Below the pieces are notes generated by a model. The model saw only the letters and a list, made by a program, of their open reading frames with translations, was not told where the DNA came from and ran no database searches. Below, piece by piece: positions 29,932 through 40,361 of a DNA stretch of 46,826 nucleotides (position 1 is the first letter of the stretch; each line of letters starts with the position of its first letter). Made by a program: the position numbers and the translations under genes. This DNA is from an uncultured Clostridia bacterium (lineage in GTDB: Bacteria > Bacillota > Clostridia > UBA1381 > CAJOGA01), in the NCBI GenBank assembly GCA_905233855.1, contig CAJOGA010000001.1:1-46826 (forward strand), in the 5' to 3' direction.

Positions 29932-31854
29932 ATGGGACTTAATTTAGCACAAAAAATCATAAAAGACCATTTGGTTACAGGCGATATGACGCCCGGAAGC
30001 GACATATCCATCAGAATTGACCAAACTTTAACACAGGACTCTACGGGTACTATGGCGTATCTGCAGTTTGAGGCAATAGGAATAGACAGAGTCAAAACAA
30101 AAAAGTCGGTTGCATATATAGACCATAACACAATACAGTCCGGCTTTGAAAATGCGGACGATCATAAATATATACAGACAGTTGCGTCAAAATACGGTAT
30201 ATACTTTTCAAAACCGGGCAACGGAATATGCCATCAGGTTCAGCTGGAGCGTTTCGGAGTGCCGGGCATGACGCTGTTGGGTTCTGACAGCCATACTCCA
30301 ACGGGCGGCGGTCTGGGAATGCTTGCCATAGGTGCAGGCGGTCTGGACGTTGCGGTTGCAATGGGCGGCGGAGCTTATCATATAACCATGCCTAAGGTTT
30401 GCAAGGTTAATCTTGTGGGCAAGTTGAATCCTTGGATAAGTGCAAAAGACATAATCTTAGAGGTTTTAAAAGTTCTCACGGTTAAAGGCGGCGTGGGCAA
30501 GGTTATCGAATATGCCGGCGAAGGCGTTAAAACCCTGACAGTTCCCGAAAGGGCAACAATAACTAACATGGGTGCGGAGCTTGGTGCAACAACATCTATC
30601 TTCCCAAGCGATGAAATAACAAAAGAGTTTCTGAAAGCACAGGGAAGGGAGTCTGACTGGACAGAAATCAAGCCTGATGCCGATGCTGTGTATGACGAGG
30701 AAATAACCGTAAACTTATCCGCTCTTGTGCCGATGGCTGCACAGCCGCACAGTCCGGATAGAGTAGACAGCGTTACAAACATAGGCAAAATAAAGGTTGA
30801 CCAGGTTGCCATCGGCAGCTGTACCAATTCATCATATCTTGACATGATGAAAGTTGCTTCAATATTGAAAGGTAAAACTATACATCCCGAAGTAAGCCTT
30901 GTTATCGCACCGGGATCAAAGCAGGTGCTGACAATGCTTGCAAAAAACGGAGCGTTGGCAGATATGGTTGCGGCAGGTGCAAGAATACTTGAATCGGCTT
31001 GCGGACCTTGCATAGGTATGGGACAGGCGCCTAAAACCGACGCTGTGTCGCTCAGAACATTTAACCGTAATTTTGAGGGCAGAAGCGGCACAAAATCCGC
31101 ACAGGTATACCTTGTAAGTCCGGAGGTTGCAGCTGTAAGTGCACTTACCGGCGTGCTGACAGATCCGCGTGAATTCGGAGACGCTCCTCAAATAGAAATG
31201 CCTAAGGAATTTTTAATAAATGACAACATGGTAATAGCACCGGCAGAGGACGGTTCAAAGGTTGAAGTTGTACGCGGTCCGAATATTAAACCGTTCCCTG
31301 TAAATGTACCGTTAAGCGATGTTGTAAGCGGTAAGACACTCATAAAAGTTGAGGACAACATCACAACCGACCATATTATGCCGTCGAACGCAAAATTGTT
31401 GCCGTTCCGTTCAAACGTGCCGTATCTGGCAAGTTTCTGTCTGACGCCGTGCGATCCTGATTTTCCTGAAAGAGCCAAGGCAAACAACGGAGGATTTATC
31501 ATCGGCGGTGTGAACTACGGGCAAGGATCCAGCCGTGAGCATGCGGCATTGGCACCGTTGTATCTGGGAGTTAAGGGCGTTATTGCAAAATCGTTTGCAA
31601 GAATACACATGGCAAACCTCATCAATTCAGGCATATTGCCTATGACATTCGTGAACGAAGCGGATTATGATTCAATCGATGTTATGGATGAATTAAAAAT
31701 AGAAAATGCTATAGAACAGGTTAAAAAATCCAATATAATAAAGGTTAAAAACGTAACCAAGAACAGTGAATTTGACGTTGAAATAAACTTGTCGGACAGA
31801 CAGCGTGAAATAATGCTGGCAGGCGGTTTGCTGAACTATACAAAAAATAACTGA
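29932..31854 (+). CDS. Aconitate hydratase
   Basis: 'GSDSHTPTGGGLGMLAIGAGGLDVAVAMGGG', 'GSCTNSSYLDM', 'ACGPCIGMGQAP', 'NYGQGSSREHAALAPLYLGVKGVIAKSFARIHMANLINSGILP'. Confidence 0.96.
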   Translation: MGLNLAQKIIKDHLVTGDMTPGSDISIRIDQTLTQDSTGTMAYLQFEAIGIDRVKTKKSVAYIDHNTIQSGFENADDHKYIQTVASKYGIYFSKPGNGICHQVQLERFGVPGMTLLGSDSHTPTGGGLGMLAIGAGGLDVAVAMGGGAYHITMPKVCKVNLVGKLNPWISAKDIILEVLKVLTVKGGVGKVIEYAGEGVKTLTVPERATITNMGAELGATTSIFPSDEITKEFLKAQGRESDWTEIKPDADAVYDEEITVNLSALVPMAAQPHSPDRVDSVTNIGKIKVDQVAIGSCTNSSYLDMMKVASILKGKTIHPEVSLVIAPGSKQVLTMLAKNGALADMVAAGARILESACGPCIGMGQAPKTDAVSLRTFNRNFEGRSGTKSAQVYLVSPEVAAVSALTGVLTDPREFGDAPQIEMPKEFLINDNMVIAPAEDGSKVEVVRGPNIKPFPVNVPLSDVVSGKTLIKVEDNITTDHIMPSNAKLLPFRSNVPYLASFCLTPCDPDFPERAKANNGGFIIGGVNYGQGSSREHAALAPLYLGVKGVIAKSFARIHMANLINSGILPMTFVNEADYDSIDVMDELKIENAIEQVKKSNIIKVKNVTKNSEFDVEINLSDRQREIMLAGGLLNYTKNN

Positions 31855-31869
31855 TGGGAGGAAATAAAA

Positions 31870-33033
31870 ATGGCAGATAAATACACTGCTGCGGCAGATA
31901 AATTTGTTGCATTGTTGAAAGAACAGGACGCAAGAGTTCAGAGAATGAAGGAACAAAAAGAGTTTTTGGATTATGCAAAGCTTGATAAAATAATAATAGG
32001 CGTTTGCGGCGGCGACGGAATAGGTCCGTATATAACCGCACAAGGCCGCAGAATTTTGGAATTTTTGCTTGCGGACCAAGTTAAAGCAGGCAAAGTTGAA
32101 TTTAAAGTTATAGACGGATTGACAATAGAAAACAGAGCGAAAGTAAATAAAGCTATCCCCGACGATGTTCTGGCAGAGCTTAAAAAGTGCCACGTTATAT
32201 TAAAAGGTCCGACAACTACACCTCGTGCAGGCGATCCGTGGCCTAACATAGAAAGTGCAAACGTTGCAATGAGAAAGGAACTTGACCTTTTCGCAAACGT
32301 GCGTCCTGTAAAGGTTCCCGAAAAGGGCATAGACTGGACATTTTACCGTGAAAACACCGAAGGCAGCTATGCTGTCGGAAGCAAAGGCGTTCATGTGGAC
32401 GACGATATTGCTGTGGATTTTTGTATTACAACCACCGAGGGTAGCGAAAGAATTGCAAGAGCCGCGTTTGAATACGCAAAAAAGAACGGTAAAACAAAGG
32501 TTACGGCAGTTACCAAAGCCAATGTTGTTAAGACGACCGACGGTAAATTTTTGAAAATTTGTCAGGAGGTTGCAAAGGATTATCCGGGCATAGAGCTTGA
32601 TGACTGGTACATAGACATTATGACAGCAAAACTGGTTGACGAAAAACGCAGAACTCAATTCCAGGTTCTTGTTCTTCCGAACCTTTACGGCGATATATTG
32701 ACAGACGAAGCCGCTGAATTTCAGGGCGGTGTGGGCACAGCAGGCAGTGCAAACATAGGTAAAAGATACGCTATGTTTGAAGCTATCCACGGCTCCGCAC
32801 CGAGAATGGTTGCAGAAGGCAGAGCACAGTATGCCGATCCGTGCAGCGTTATAAGAGCGGCTGTTATGCTGCTTTCGCATATCGGATACCAGGAACAGGC
32901 AGATAAGCTTGAAAAAGCTTTGGATAAATGTATGTATGACGAAAAGAAACTTGTAATGACAGGCAGAGATACAGGTGCTACAAGCGAAGAATTTGCAAAC
33001 TACGTTATGGACACAATAAAAAATATGCAGTAA
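31870..33033 (+). CDS. Isocitrate/isopropylmalate dehydrogenase family protein (probably isocitrate dehydrogenase)
   Basis: 'GVCGGDGIGPYITAQGRRILEFLL', 'YRENTEGSYAVGSKG', 'YGDILTDEAAEFQGGVGTAGSANIGKRYAMFEAIHGSAP'. Next to aconitase. Confidence 0.92.
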   Translation: MADKYTAAADKFVALLKEQDARVQRMKEQKEFLDYAKLDKIIIGVCGGDGIGPYITAQGRRILEFLLADQVKAGKVEFKVIDGLTIENRAKVNKAIPDDVLAELKKCHVILKGPTTTPRAGDPWPNIESANVAMRKELDLFANVRPVKVPEKGIDWTFYRENTEGSYAVGSKGVHVDDDIAVDFCITTTEGSERIARAAFEYAKKNGKTKVTAVTKANVVKTTDGKFLKICQEVAKDYPGIELDDWYIDIMTAKLVDEKRRTQFQVLVLPNLYGDILTDEAAEFQGGVGTAGSANIGKRYAMFEAIHGSAPRMVAEGRAQYADPCSVIRAAVMLLSHIGYQEQADKLEKALDKCMYDEKKLVMTGRDTGATSEEFANYVMDTIKNMQ

Positions 33034-33210
33034 AGTTCCGGCTTGAAGCGATATAAAGTCCATTCCCTTACGGAGGAACAGTATAAAACAGTTTCAAGCA
33101 AGTGCGGTACGATCCGCCGCAAGATCATTGCCTCAATTACAACGGCGAAGAAAAACAGCGTAAATAAACCTACCGTACTAAACAGGGAATAAAGGCTGAT
33201 TGACGGAAGG

Positions 33211-33759
33211 ATGGATTTGGTTATGCATGAAGAAGATGTAATTCGTATATGCAAAGAAAACGGTGTTAGCAATACCGGAGCCATAAACATACCGGATATT
33301 GATTTTAACGAACAGTTAAGAGATAATTGTAAGCTCAACACATGCGGAAGGTATAATACAAACTGGACGTGTCCTCCGCGTGTGGGCGATTTTGACGTGT
33401 TGGTTAAAAAGGTGTTTGAATATAAGCATGCTATAGTGTTCCAGAATATATATGAATTGGAAGACAGCTTTGATTACGAAGGTATGGAACGTGGGTCTGC
33501 CGACCATTACCAAAAGACGCAAAAAATTGCGGAGCAGATAAAAAAGTTGTGCCCCGATGCTCTTGTTTTGGGGGCAGGCGGCTGCAGAGTTTGCAAGGAA
33601 TGTGCCGCGGTGAAAAATGAGCCCTGCAGATTTCCCGATAAAGCCGTCGCGTCTATGGAGGCATACGGAATGTATGTGTCAAACGTTGCAAGTAAAAGCG
33701 GATTGGAATATATGAACGGTGTTAACACTATGACATATTTCGGTATGGTTTTGTATTAA
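33211..33759 (+). CDS. DUF2284 domain-containing Cys-rich putative metal-binding protein
   Basis: 'CKLNTCGRYNTNWTCPPRVGDFD', 'GAGGCRVCKECAAVKNEPCRFPDKAVASMEAYGMYV'. Confidence 0.88.
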   Translation: MDLVMHEEDVIRICKENGVSNTGAINIPDIDFNEQLRDNCKLNTCGRYNTNWTCPPRVGDFDVLVKKVFEYKHAIVFQNIYELEDSFDYEGMERGSADHYQKTQKIAEQIKKLCPDALVLGAGGCRVCKECAAVKNEPCRFPDKAVASMEAYGMYVSNVASKSGLEYMNGVNTMTYFGMVLY

Positions 33760-33797
33760 TATTTCCAATGAAATAATTTGGAAAGGACAGTGAGTTT

Positions 33798-34436
33798 TTG
33801 GAAAAGACAGAAACAAATTCATTAACTGCGAAGATTTTTAACATCATTGAAGATAAAATTTTAGTCGGCGAATATTCCGCCGGCGACAGTCTTGCCGAAA
33901 GCAAGGTGTGCGGACAGCTTGGAGTAAGCCGTACACCTGTGCGTGAAGCGTTAAAACAGCTTGAACGTGCGGGGCTTGTCGCAATAACGCCTAATAAAGG
34001 TGCTGTGGTTGTGGGAATTAGCGAAAAAGACATCAGAGATATAATGGAGGTAAGACTCAGAATAGAAGGTCTTGCCGCAAACTGGGCGGCAAAAAACATA
34101 ACCGACGGGGAAATACAAAAGCTGCAAGAGGTTGTTGATTTGTTGGAATTTTATATCCGACGTGATGACTTTAATTCTATCAATGAGATGGATTCCGATT
34201 TTCACGAAATCATATATCAGGCGTCAAAGAGTAAGATTTTGGCAAATATCCTGTCTGAGTTTCATCACTACTTAAAAAAAGTGCGTTACGATTCCATGCA
34301 GGAGGAAAACCGTCGCAACACAGTTCTTAAAGAACACAGGCAGATACTCAACGCACTGGCAGCTCATGATTCTCTGCTGGCGGAAAAGCTGGCATGTGAG
34401 CATGTGCAGCATGCGGCACAAAACATAAACGGTTAA
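33798..34436 (+). CDS. GntR family transcriptional regulator (FCD/FadR subfamily)
   Basis: wHTH 'GEYSAGDSLAESKVCGQLGVSRTPVREALKQLERAGLVAITPNKGAVV' plus helical FCD domain with 'DSDFHEIIYQASKSKIL'. TTG start at 33798. Confidence 0.93.
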   Translation: MEKTETNSLTAKIFNIIEDKILVGEYSAGDSLAESKVCGQLGVSRTPVREALKQLERAGLVAITPNKGAVVVGISEKDIRDIMEVRLRIEGLAANWAAKNITDGEIQKLQEVVDLLEFYIRRDDFNSINEMDSDFHEIIYQASKSKILANILSEFHHYLKKVRYDSMQEENRRNTVLKEHRQILNALAAHDSLLAEKLACEHVQHAAQNING

Positions 34437-34464
34437 AAACACCTTGCCGTGTTGGAGGATAACA

Positions 34465-35112
34465 ATGAACAACGAAATCAAAAAAAATGTTCCTACGGTT
34501 GTCATACGTCGCCTTCCAAGATACTATAGGTATCTGGAGGATTTGTTGAAGAACAATATAATAAGAATATCGTCTACGGAGCTTGCCAAGAAGATGAATA
34601 TAACCGCATCACAGGTGCGTCAGGATTTCAGCTGTTTCGGCGGATTCGGTCAGCAGGGATATGGCTATAACGTTGAAAATTTGTATAACGAAATAGGCAA
34701 TCTTTTAGGACTCAGAGAAAACTACACCACCGTCATAGTAGGGGCAGGCAATCTGGGACGTGCTTTGGCGAATCACGCCTCGTTTGACAGACGAGGCTTT
34801 AAGCTTGTGGGCATTTTTGATATTGACGAACGTATCATAGGTAAAAAAATAAACAATATAACCGTTATGCATGCGGACGAGCTTGATAAATTTGTTGCGG
34901 AAAACCGTGTTGACATAGGCATAATAACCGTGCCGAGAGACAATGTCAAAGACGTTGCAAACAAGCTTATAAGCTTGGGAATAAAGGGCCTGTGGAACTT
35001 TTCGTATATAGAACTCAAGGGCAATGACGATGTTCAGATTGAAAATGTCCATCTTACCGACAGCCTTATGACATTGTCATACAACATTAAGAAAAACAGT
35101 CAGGAGAATTAA
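34465..35112 (+). CDS. rex: Redox-sensing transcriptional repressor Rex
   Basis: 'VVIRRLPRYYRYLEDLL...SSTELAKKMNITASQVRQDFSCFGGFGQQGYGYNVENLYNEI', Rossmann 'VGAGNLGRALANH'. Start ATG 34465. Confidence 0.97.
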   Translation: MNNEIKKNVPTVVIRRLPRYYRYLEDLLKNNIIRISSTELAKKMNITASQVRQDFSCFGGFGQQGYGYNVENLYNEIGNLLGLRENYTTVIVGAGNLGRALANHASFDRRGFKLVGIFDIDERIIGKKINNITVMHADELDKFVAENRVDIGIITVPRDNVKDVANKLISLGIKGLWNFSYIELKGNDDVQIENVHLTDSLMTLSYNIKKNSQEN

Positions 35113-35148
35113 TTATTCATGTTACCGTTTGAAAGGTGATGAATTGTT

Positions 35149-35961
35149 ATGACCACAGTTGCGTTTGTTGGCAAAAGCGGTACGGGCAAGAGTCATATTG
35201 CTACGGCCGTTGCAAAAAAAATAGGTGCGGATGCGTTTATAGATGACGGGTTGTTAATATCGTCGGACAAAATAGTAGCAGGTGTTTCGGCAAAAAAAGA
35301 GCCGACAAAGATAGCATCTATCCGCCGTGCAATATTCACCGATGCCGAGCATGCCAGACAGGTGAGAGCGGCAATCAAGAAAAACAATTTTCAAAAATTG
35401 ATGATAATAGGCACTTCAGACTCCATGGTGTATGAAATAGCGGATAAAATCGGAGCCGGGCAGGTGGAGCATATTTACAGAATTGAAGAATTTGCCACTC
35501 CTGATGATATTTCTAAGGCAAGGCAGATTCGGAAAGAATCGGGTAAACATGTTATTCCTGTGCCAACATTCGAAATAAAAAAGGACTTTTCCGGCTATTT
35601 TATAGACTCCTTCAAACAGTTTATGACCGGCAAACGCTGGGGCGATATAGTTGAAACAAATAAGTCCGTCGTAAGACCTACCTTCAGTTATATGGGCGGG
35701 TTTTCCATAAGCGACCAGGTGCTTGTAACCATATGTCAGCATGAGGCCAAAAAGATAAACGGTATAGTGAAGGTAACCGGTGTTGTTGTTGAACCGGTGG
35801 AGACGGGAGTAAAGCTGTATATGGATGTTACCGTCAAGTTCGGTATACATATCCCGACTACCATGACGAAGGCAAAGCAGGTAATAAAAGAGGTTGCAGA
35901 GGAGCTGACTGCAATAAATGTCAACAGTATCAATATACACGTTAAACGTATTGTGTATTAA
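35149..35961 (+). CDS. P-loop NTPase fused to Asp23/Gls24-like C-terminal domain
   Basis: N-terminal 'VAFVGKSGTGKSHIATAVAKKIGA'; C-terminal 'EAKKINGIVKVTGVVVEPVETGVKLYMDVTVKFGIHIPTTMTKAKQVIKEVAEELTAINVNSINIHVKRI' resembles Asp23. Confidence 0.75.
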   Translation: MTTVAFVGKSGTGKSHIATAVAKKIGADAFIDDGLLISSDKIVAGVSAKKEPTKIASIRRAIFTDAEHARQVRAAIKKNNFQKLMIIGTSDSMVYEIADKIGAGQVEHIYRIEEFATPDDISKARQIRKESGKHVIPVPTFEIKKDFSGYFIDSFKQFMTGKRWGDIVETNKSVVRPTFSYMGGFSISDQVLVTICQHEAKKINGIVKVTGVVVEPVETGVKLYMDVTVKFGIHIPTTMTKAKQVIKEVAEELTAINVNSINIHVKRIVY

Positions 35962-36043
35962 AAATAGCTGTTGAGGTTTTCCGGTAAAATTTTGTAAAAA
36001 ACATTAATTAAAATAAATATGTTCTGAAAGGATGGAATAATGT

Positions 36044-36547
36044 ATGTCAAAACCTAAAGTGGCAATTATTATGGGGAGCGATTCGGATTTCAATACTTTA
36101 AAGCCGTGTATAAAAATGCTGAAAAAATTTGAAATAGAGCCGGACGTTAACGTTATATCGGCACACAGAACGCCGGAGAATGCGGAAAAGTTTGCAAAAT
36201 CGGCAGAAGAAAACGGCATAGAGGTTATTATAGCGGCTGCAGGTAAAGCGGCACATCTTGCCGGAGTACTTGCGGCGTTCACAACTGTTCCGGTTATAGG
36301 GATACCTATCAAATCATCTACCATGGACGGTTTGGATTCGCTTTTGTCAGTCGTTCAGATGCCGAAAGGCATACCGGTTGCAACAGTTGCAATAGACGGA
36401 GCGGATAATGCGGGAATTTTGGCGGCACAGATACTGTCGCTCAAATATGACTACATAAAACCTATGCTCAAGGAATTTAAACAGGATATGAGATCAGAGG
36501 TTGAGGCTAAAAATGAAAAAATAAAACAAGAAGCTGCACAGCTGTAA
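36044..36547 (+). CDS. purE: N5-carboxyaminoimidazole ribonucleotide mutase PurE
   Basis: 'VAIIMGSDSDFNTLKPCIKMLKKFEIEPDVNVISAHRTPE'. Confidence 0.97.
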   Translation: MSKPKVAIIMGSDSDFNTLKPCIKMLKKFEIEPDVNVISAHRTPENAEKFAKSAEENGIEVIIAAAGKAAHLAGVLAAFTTVPVIGIPIKSSTMDGLDSLLSVVQMPKGIPVATVAIDGADNAGILAAQILSLKYDYIKPMLKEFKQDMRSEVEAKNEKIKQEAAQL

Positions 36548-36571
36548 TTTGTATTTTTATCATATGGAGGA

Positions 36572-37975
36572 TTGAATATGTGTAACTATGCGGAGAAAAC
36601 AAAATTAAAGGAAGAGTGCGGAGTTTTTGCTATCTATGACAATGACAATTTAGATGTCGCGCATCTTACCTACTGTGCTCTTTTTGCTCTCCAACACCGC
36701 GGTCAGGAAAGCAGCGGTATTGCTGTAAACAGCGACGGTACTATACTCCAGCATAAGGACAAGGGTGTTGTGCCTGATGTGTTTAACGAAGTAATATTGA
36801 ATTATCTCAAAGGCAACATGGCTGTAGGACATGTGCGTTATTGCAAGGCGAGCGAATCGTCAAGGGAAAATGCACAGCCGTTGGTGTCGAAATACGTTAA
36901 AGGCACATTGACCATTGCGTATAACGGAAGTATTTTAAACGCACAACAGCTCAGAGCGGATTTGGAACAGCAGGGTGCAATATTCCAAACCTCCAGCGAC
37001 GCCGAGCTTATCACATATATGATAGCAAGGGAACGTCTGGGCAGCAAAAGTGTTGAGGAGGCAATAACAAAGGTAATACCAAAGCTGGACGGCGCTTATT
37101 CCATGGTTATAATGAGCCCTAAAAAGCTTATTGCGGTAAGAGATCCTCACGGTATAAGACCGCTGTCTATGGGCAAGATAAGAAATTCACACGTGTTCGC
37201 ATCGGAAACCTGTGCGTTAAATGCCATCGGTGCCGACTTTGTGCGTGATATAGAGCCGGGTGAAATTGTTGTTGTAAGCGAAGACGGCGTAAAGAGCATC
37301 AGAGACAATGTTAAAAACAAAGCGTCAATATGCGTGTTTGAATATATATACTTTGCACGTCCCGACAGCGTGATAGAAGGCAGAAGCGTGTATGAGTCAA
37401 GGAAAGCCGCAGGAAGATGTCTTGCAAAAGCACATCCGGTGGATGCCGATATTGTTATCGGTGTGCCTGATTCGGGATTGAATGCCGCATTGGGATATGC
37501 CGAGGAATCCGGCATACCGTATGGCGAAGGACTTATAAAGAACAGATATATAGGCAGAACCTTTATCCAGCCTACACAGCATCAGCGTGTTGAAAGTGTG
37601 GACATAAAGCTCAACGTTTTAAGAAGCAGTATAGAGGGTAAACGTGTTGTCATGGTAGACGACTCTATCGTAAGAGGCACAACCTGTGCAAAACTGGTGC
37701 ACATGCTCAAGAAGGCAGGGGCAAAAGAGGTGCATATGCGTATAAGCTCGCCTGAATTTTTGTGGAGATGCTTCTTCGGCACAGACATACCGTCCAGAAA
37801 AGACCTTATGGCATGTAACTACACTGTTGACGAGATGTGTAAAAAATTCGGAGCGGACAGTTTGGGCTTTCTGCCGATTGAAAATCTGAAGGATGTTATG
37901 GCAGGAACCGACTGTAATTGGTGTGAAGGTTGCTTTACAGGCAAATATCCTATAGAAATAACAGAAGAACAATAA
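36572..37975 (+). CDS. purF: Amidophosphoribosyltransferase PurF
   Basis: 'LKEECGVFAIYDND', 'ALQHRGQESSGIAV', 'VVMVDDSIVRGTTCAKLV'. Confidence 0.97.
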   Translation: MNMCNYAEKTKLKEECGVFAIYDNDNLDVAHLTYCALFALQHRGQESSGIAVNSDGTILQHKDKGVVPDVFNEVILNYLKGNMAVGHVRYCKASESSRENAQPLVSKYVKGTLTIAYNGSILNAQQLRADLEQQGAIFQTSSDAELITYMIARERLGSKSVEEAITKVIPKLDGAYSMVIMSPKKLIAVRDPHGIRPLSMGKIRNSHVFASETCALNAIGADFVRDIEPGEIVVVSEDGVKSIRDNVKNKASICVFEYIYFARPDSVIEGRSVYESRKAAGRCLAKAHPVDADIVIGVPDSGLNAALGYAEESGIPYGEGLIKNRYIGRTFIQPTQHQRVESVDIKLNVLRSSIEGKRVVMVDDSIVRGTTCAKLVHMLKKAGAKEVHMRISSPEFLWRCFFGTDIPSRKDLMACNYTVDEMCKKFGADSLGFLPIENLKDVMAGTDCNWCEGCFTGKYPIEITEEQ

Positions 37976-38002
37976 AAAGCACAGAAGATTGGAGGAATGA
38001 TT

Positions 38003-39037
38003 GTGAATAACAGTTATAAAGCGGCAGGCGTAGATGTTGAGGCAGGCTATGAAGCGGTAAGATTAATGAAGGAACATGTTCAGAAAACCTTTACAGAAGG
38101 AGTTATAGGTTCAATAGGCGGTTTTGGCGGATTGTTTGAATTGCCTCAGGGTTATAAGAAACCTGTTTTGGTTTCGGGCACAGACGGCGTCGGAACAAAG
38201 CTTAAGATTGCGTTTTTGATGGATAAGCATGACACAATAGGTCAGGACTGCGTTGCAATGTGCGTGAACGACATAGTTTGTTCGGGTGCAAAACCGCTTA
38301 TCTTTTTGGACTATCTTGCTGTGGGAAAAAACTATCCCGAAAAGATAGCAAATATCGTTAAAGGCGTTGCTGACGGATGCATTCTTGCCGGAGCAAGTCT
38401 TGTCGGCGGAGAGACGGCTGAAATGCCGGGCTTTTATCCTGTAGACGAATATGACCTTGCCGGTTTTGCTGTCGGAATAGCGGAAAAAGATGAAATGACC
38501 GATGCAAGCCGTGCAAAAGCAGGCGATGTGCTTGTGGGTATAGCGTCCAGCGGTATACACAGTAACGGTTACTCGCTTGTAAGAAAAGTGTTTAACCTTG
38601 GCGGAGAAAATGCAAAGGAATTGCTTAAGGAAAGACCGGCAGAGCTTGACAAAACCCTTGGCGAAGAACTTTTAACTCCAACCAAAATATACGTTAAAGT
38701 ATTGCTTGATTTGATAGATAAAGTCGGCATAAACACAGTATCGCACATCACAGGCGGCGGATTTATAGAAAATATACCGAGAATGTTGCCGGATAATCTT
38801 CAGGCAAATATAAACAAAGGCACATGGGATATTCTACCTATATTTAACCTTATTCAAAAACGCGGAAACATTGCCGAAAGAGATATGTACAACACCTTTA
38901 ACATGGGTATCGGCATGGTTGTTGCGGTTGATAAGGAAAAGGCACAAAAAGCCGTTGAATGTATACAGGCAAACGGTGAAAAAGCGTATATCATAGGTAC
39001 AGTTGAAAAGGGAAGCGAAGGAGTGGCTATATCTTGA
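38003..39037 (+). CDS. purM: Phosphoribosylformylglycinamidine cyclo-ligase PurM
   Basis: '[26 protein letters not shown]', '[15 protein letters not shown]', '[17 protein letters not shown]'. GTG 38003 fits RBS GGAGGA better than ATG 37997. Confidence 0.96.
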   Translation: MNNSYKAAGVDVEAGYEAVRLMKEHVQKTFTEGVIGSIGGFGGLFELPQGYKKPVLVSGTDGVGTKLKIAFLMDKHDTIGQDCVAMCVNDIVCSGAKPLIFLDYLAVGKNYPEKIANIVKGVADGCILAGASLVGGETAEMPGFYPVDEYDLAGFAVGIAEKDEMTDASRAKAGDVLVGIASSGIHSNGYSLVRKVFNLGGENAKELLKERPAELDKTLGEELLTPTKIYVKVLLDLIDKVGINTVSHITGGGFIENIPRMLPDNLQANINKGTWDILPIFNLIQKRGNIAERDMYNTFNMGIGMVVAVDKEKAQKAVECIQANGEKAYIIGTVEKGSEGVAIS

Positions 39038-39624
39038 ATATAGGTGTTTTGGTATCCGGCGGCGGTACTAATCTGCAGGCTATACTTGATGCGTGCGACA
39101 GCGGTATTATTAAGAGCGGCAAGGTTGTTACGGTCGTTTCAAGCAAGGACGGAGTGTATGCACTCGAGCGTGCCGCAAAACGCGGCATTAATTCGGTTGT
39201 TATCCGCCGCAAAGACTATGACGAGCCTGCATTGTTTGACAAAGCAATAGCTGACCATATGAAAAGCATGAATGTGGAGCTTATTGTCATGGCAGGATTT
39301 TTGTCGGTTGTCGGCACAGATCTGATAAAAGAATATCCGAATAAAATAATAAACATTCATCCGTCGCTTATTCCAAGCTTTTGCGGAAAGGGCTTTTACG
39401 GTTTAAAGGTGCATGAAGCTGCTTTGGAATACGGTGTTAAAGTTACCGGTGCAACAGTGCATTTTGTGAACGAAATACCTGACGGCGGAAAGATAATTTT
39501 GCAGAAAGCCGTTGAAATTCAAGACGGCGATACTCCGCAAACGTTGCAAAAACGTGTTATGGAGGAGGCTGAATGGAAAATTCTTCCAAAAGCTGTTGAA
39601 ATGATATGCAGCGGACAAATATAA
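39034..39624 (+). CDS. purN: Phosphoribosylglycinamide formyltransferase PurN
   Basis: '[22 protein letters not shown]', '[18 protein letters not shown]', '[21 protein letters not shown]'. Confidence 0.96.
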   Translation: MNIGVLVSGGGTNLQAILDACDSGIIKSGKVVTVVSSKDGVYALERAAKRGINSVVIRRKDYDEPALFDKAIADHMKSMNVELIVMAGFLSVVGTDLIKEYPNKIINIHPSLIPSFCGKGFYGLKVHEAALEYGVKVTGATVHFVNEIPDGGKIILQKAVEIQDGDTPQTLQKRVMEEAEWKILPKAVEMICSGQI

Positions 39625-39642
39625 ACAAAAGGGGAAATAAAT

Positions 39643-40338
39643 ATGCAAATATCAGATATAAGCAAAGAACTTAAAAACAATTCCTATCCGGGACGCGGAA
39701 TTATATTGGGACGCAATGGTGATTGTGCCGTTATAGCGTATTTTATAATGGGCAGAAGTGAAAACAGCCGTAACCGTGTGTTTACAGAAGACGGAGATGG
39801 CATTAAAACAAAAGCGTTTGACGAGAGCAAAATGAAGGATCCTTCACTTATTATATACGCTCCTGTAAGGGTGTTAAACGGTTGCACTATTGTTACAAAC
39901 GGCGATCAGACCGATACAATATACGACTTTATGCAAAAGGGCAAAACCTTTGAAGACGCTTTAAGAACACGTGAATTTGAGCCGGACGAACCTAACTACA
40001 CACCGAGAATATCCGGCGTTTTAAGCGGTTTTGACTATAAGCTTTCTATATTGAAAAGTGCGGAGGGCAATCCGGCATCCGTAAGACGTTATTTTTATGA
40101 ATACACTGCACCGCTTTCCGGTCAGGGACATTTCATACACACATATAAAACCGACGGCAATCCTATACCGTCGTTTGAAGGCGAGCCGGAGCTTGTTAAA
40201 ATAGAAGGCGATATCGACACATTTACAAAATGTATATGGGACAGCCTTAATGCCGATAATAAAGTTTCACTTTTCACAAGATACATAAACATTAAAACCG
40301 GCGAAGTTCAAACGCGTATAGTTAATAAAAATAAATAA
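39643..40338 (+). CDS. PurO-like IMP cyclohydrolase
   Basis: 'KNNSYPGRGIILGRNGDCAVIAYFIMGRSENSRNRVF', 'YTPRISGVL' motifs of the IMP cyclohydrolase (PurO) family. Between purN and AICARFT. Confidence 0.88.
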   Translation: MQISDISKELKNNSYPGRGIILGRNGDCAVIAYFIMGRSENSRNRVFTEDGDGIKTKAFDESKMKDPSLIIYAPVRVLNGCTIVTNGDQTDTIYDFMQKGKTFEDALRTREFEPDEPNYTPRISGVLSGFDYKLSILKSAEGNPASVRRYFYEYTAPLSGQGHFIHTYKTDGNPIPSFEGEPELVKIEGDIDTFTKCIWDSLNADNKVSLFTRYINIKTGEVQTRIVNKNK

Positions 40339-40361
40339 TGACAGAAAGGTTATGATTTATC

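Noticed and set aside
31693-32193. 166-aa minus-strand ORF opposite the aconitase/ICDH junction
   Set aside because: Antisense to two strongly supported CDSs, Cys/Phe/Tyr-rich composition typical of spurious reverse frames, no RBS.
32200-33063. 287-aa minus-strand ORF opposite icd
   Set aside because: Longest antisense frame, but fully overlaps a well-supported ICDH and has spurious composition.
33000-33341. 113-aa minus-strand ORF spanning the icd-DUF2284 gap
   Set aside because: Overlaps coding sequence on both sides; no RBS or family resemblance.
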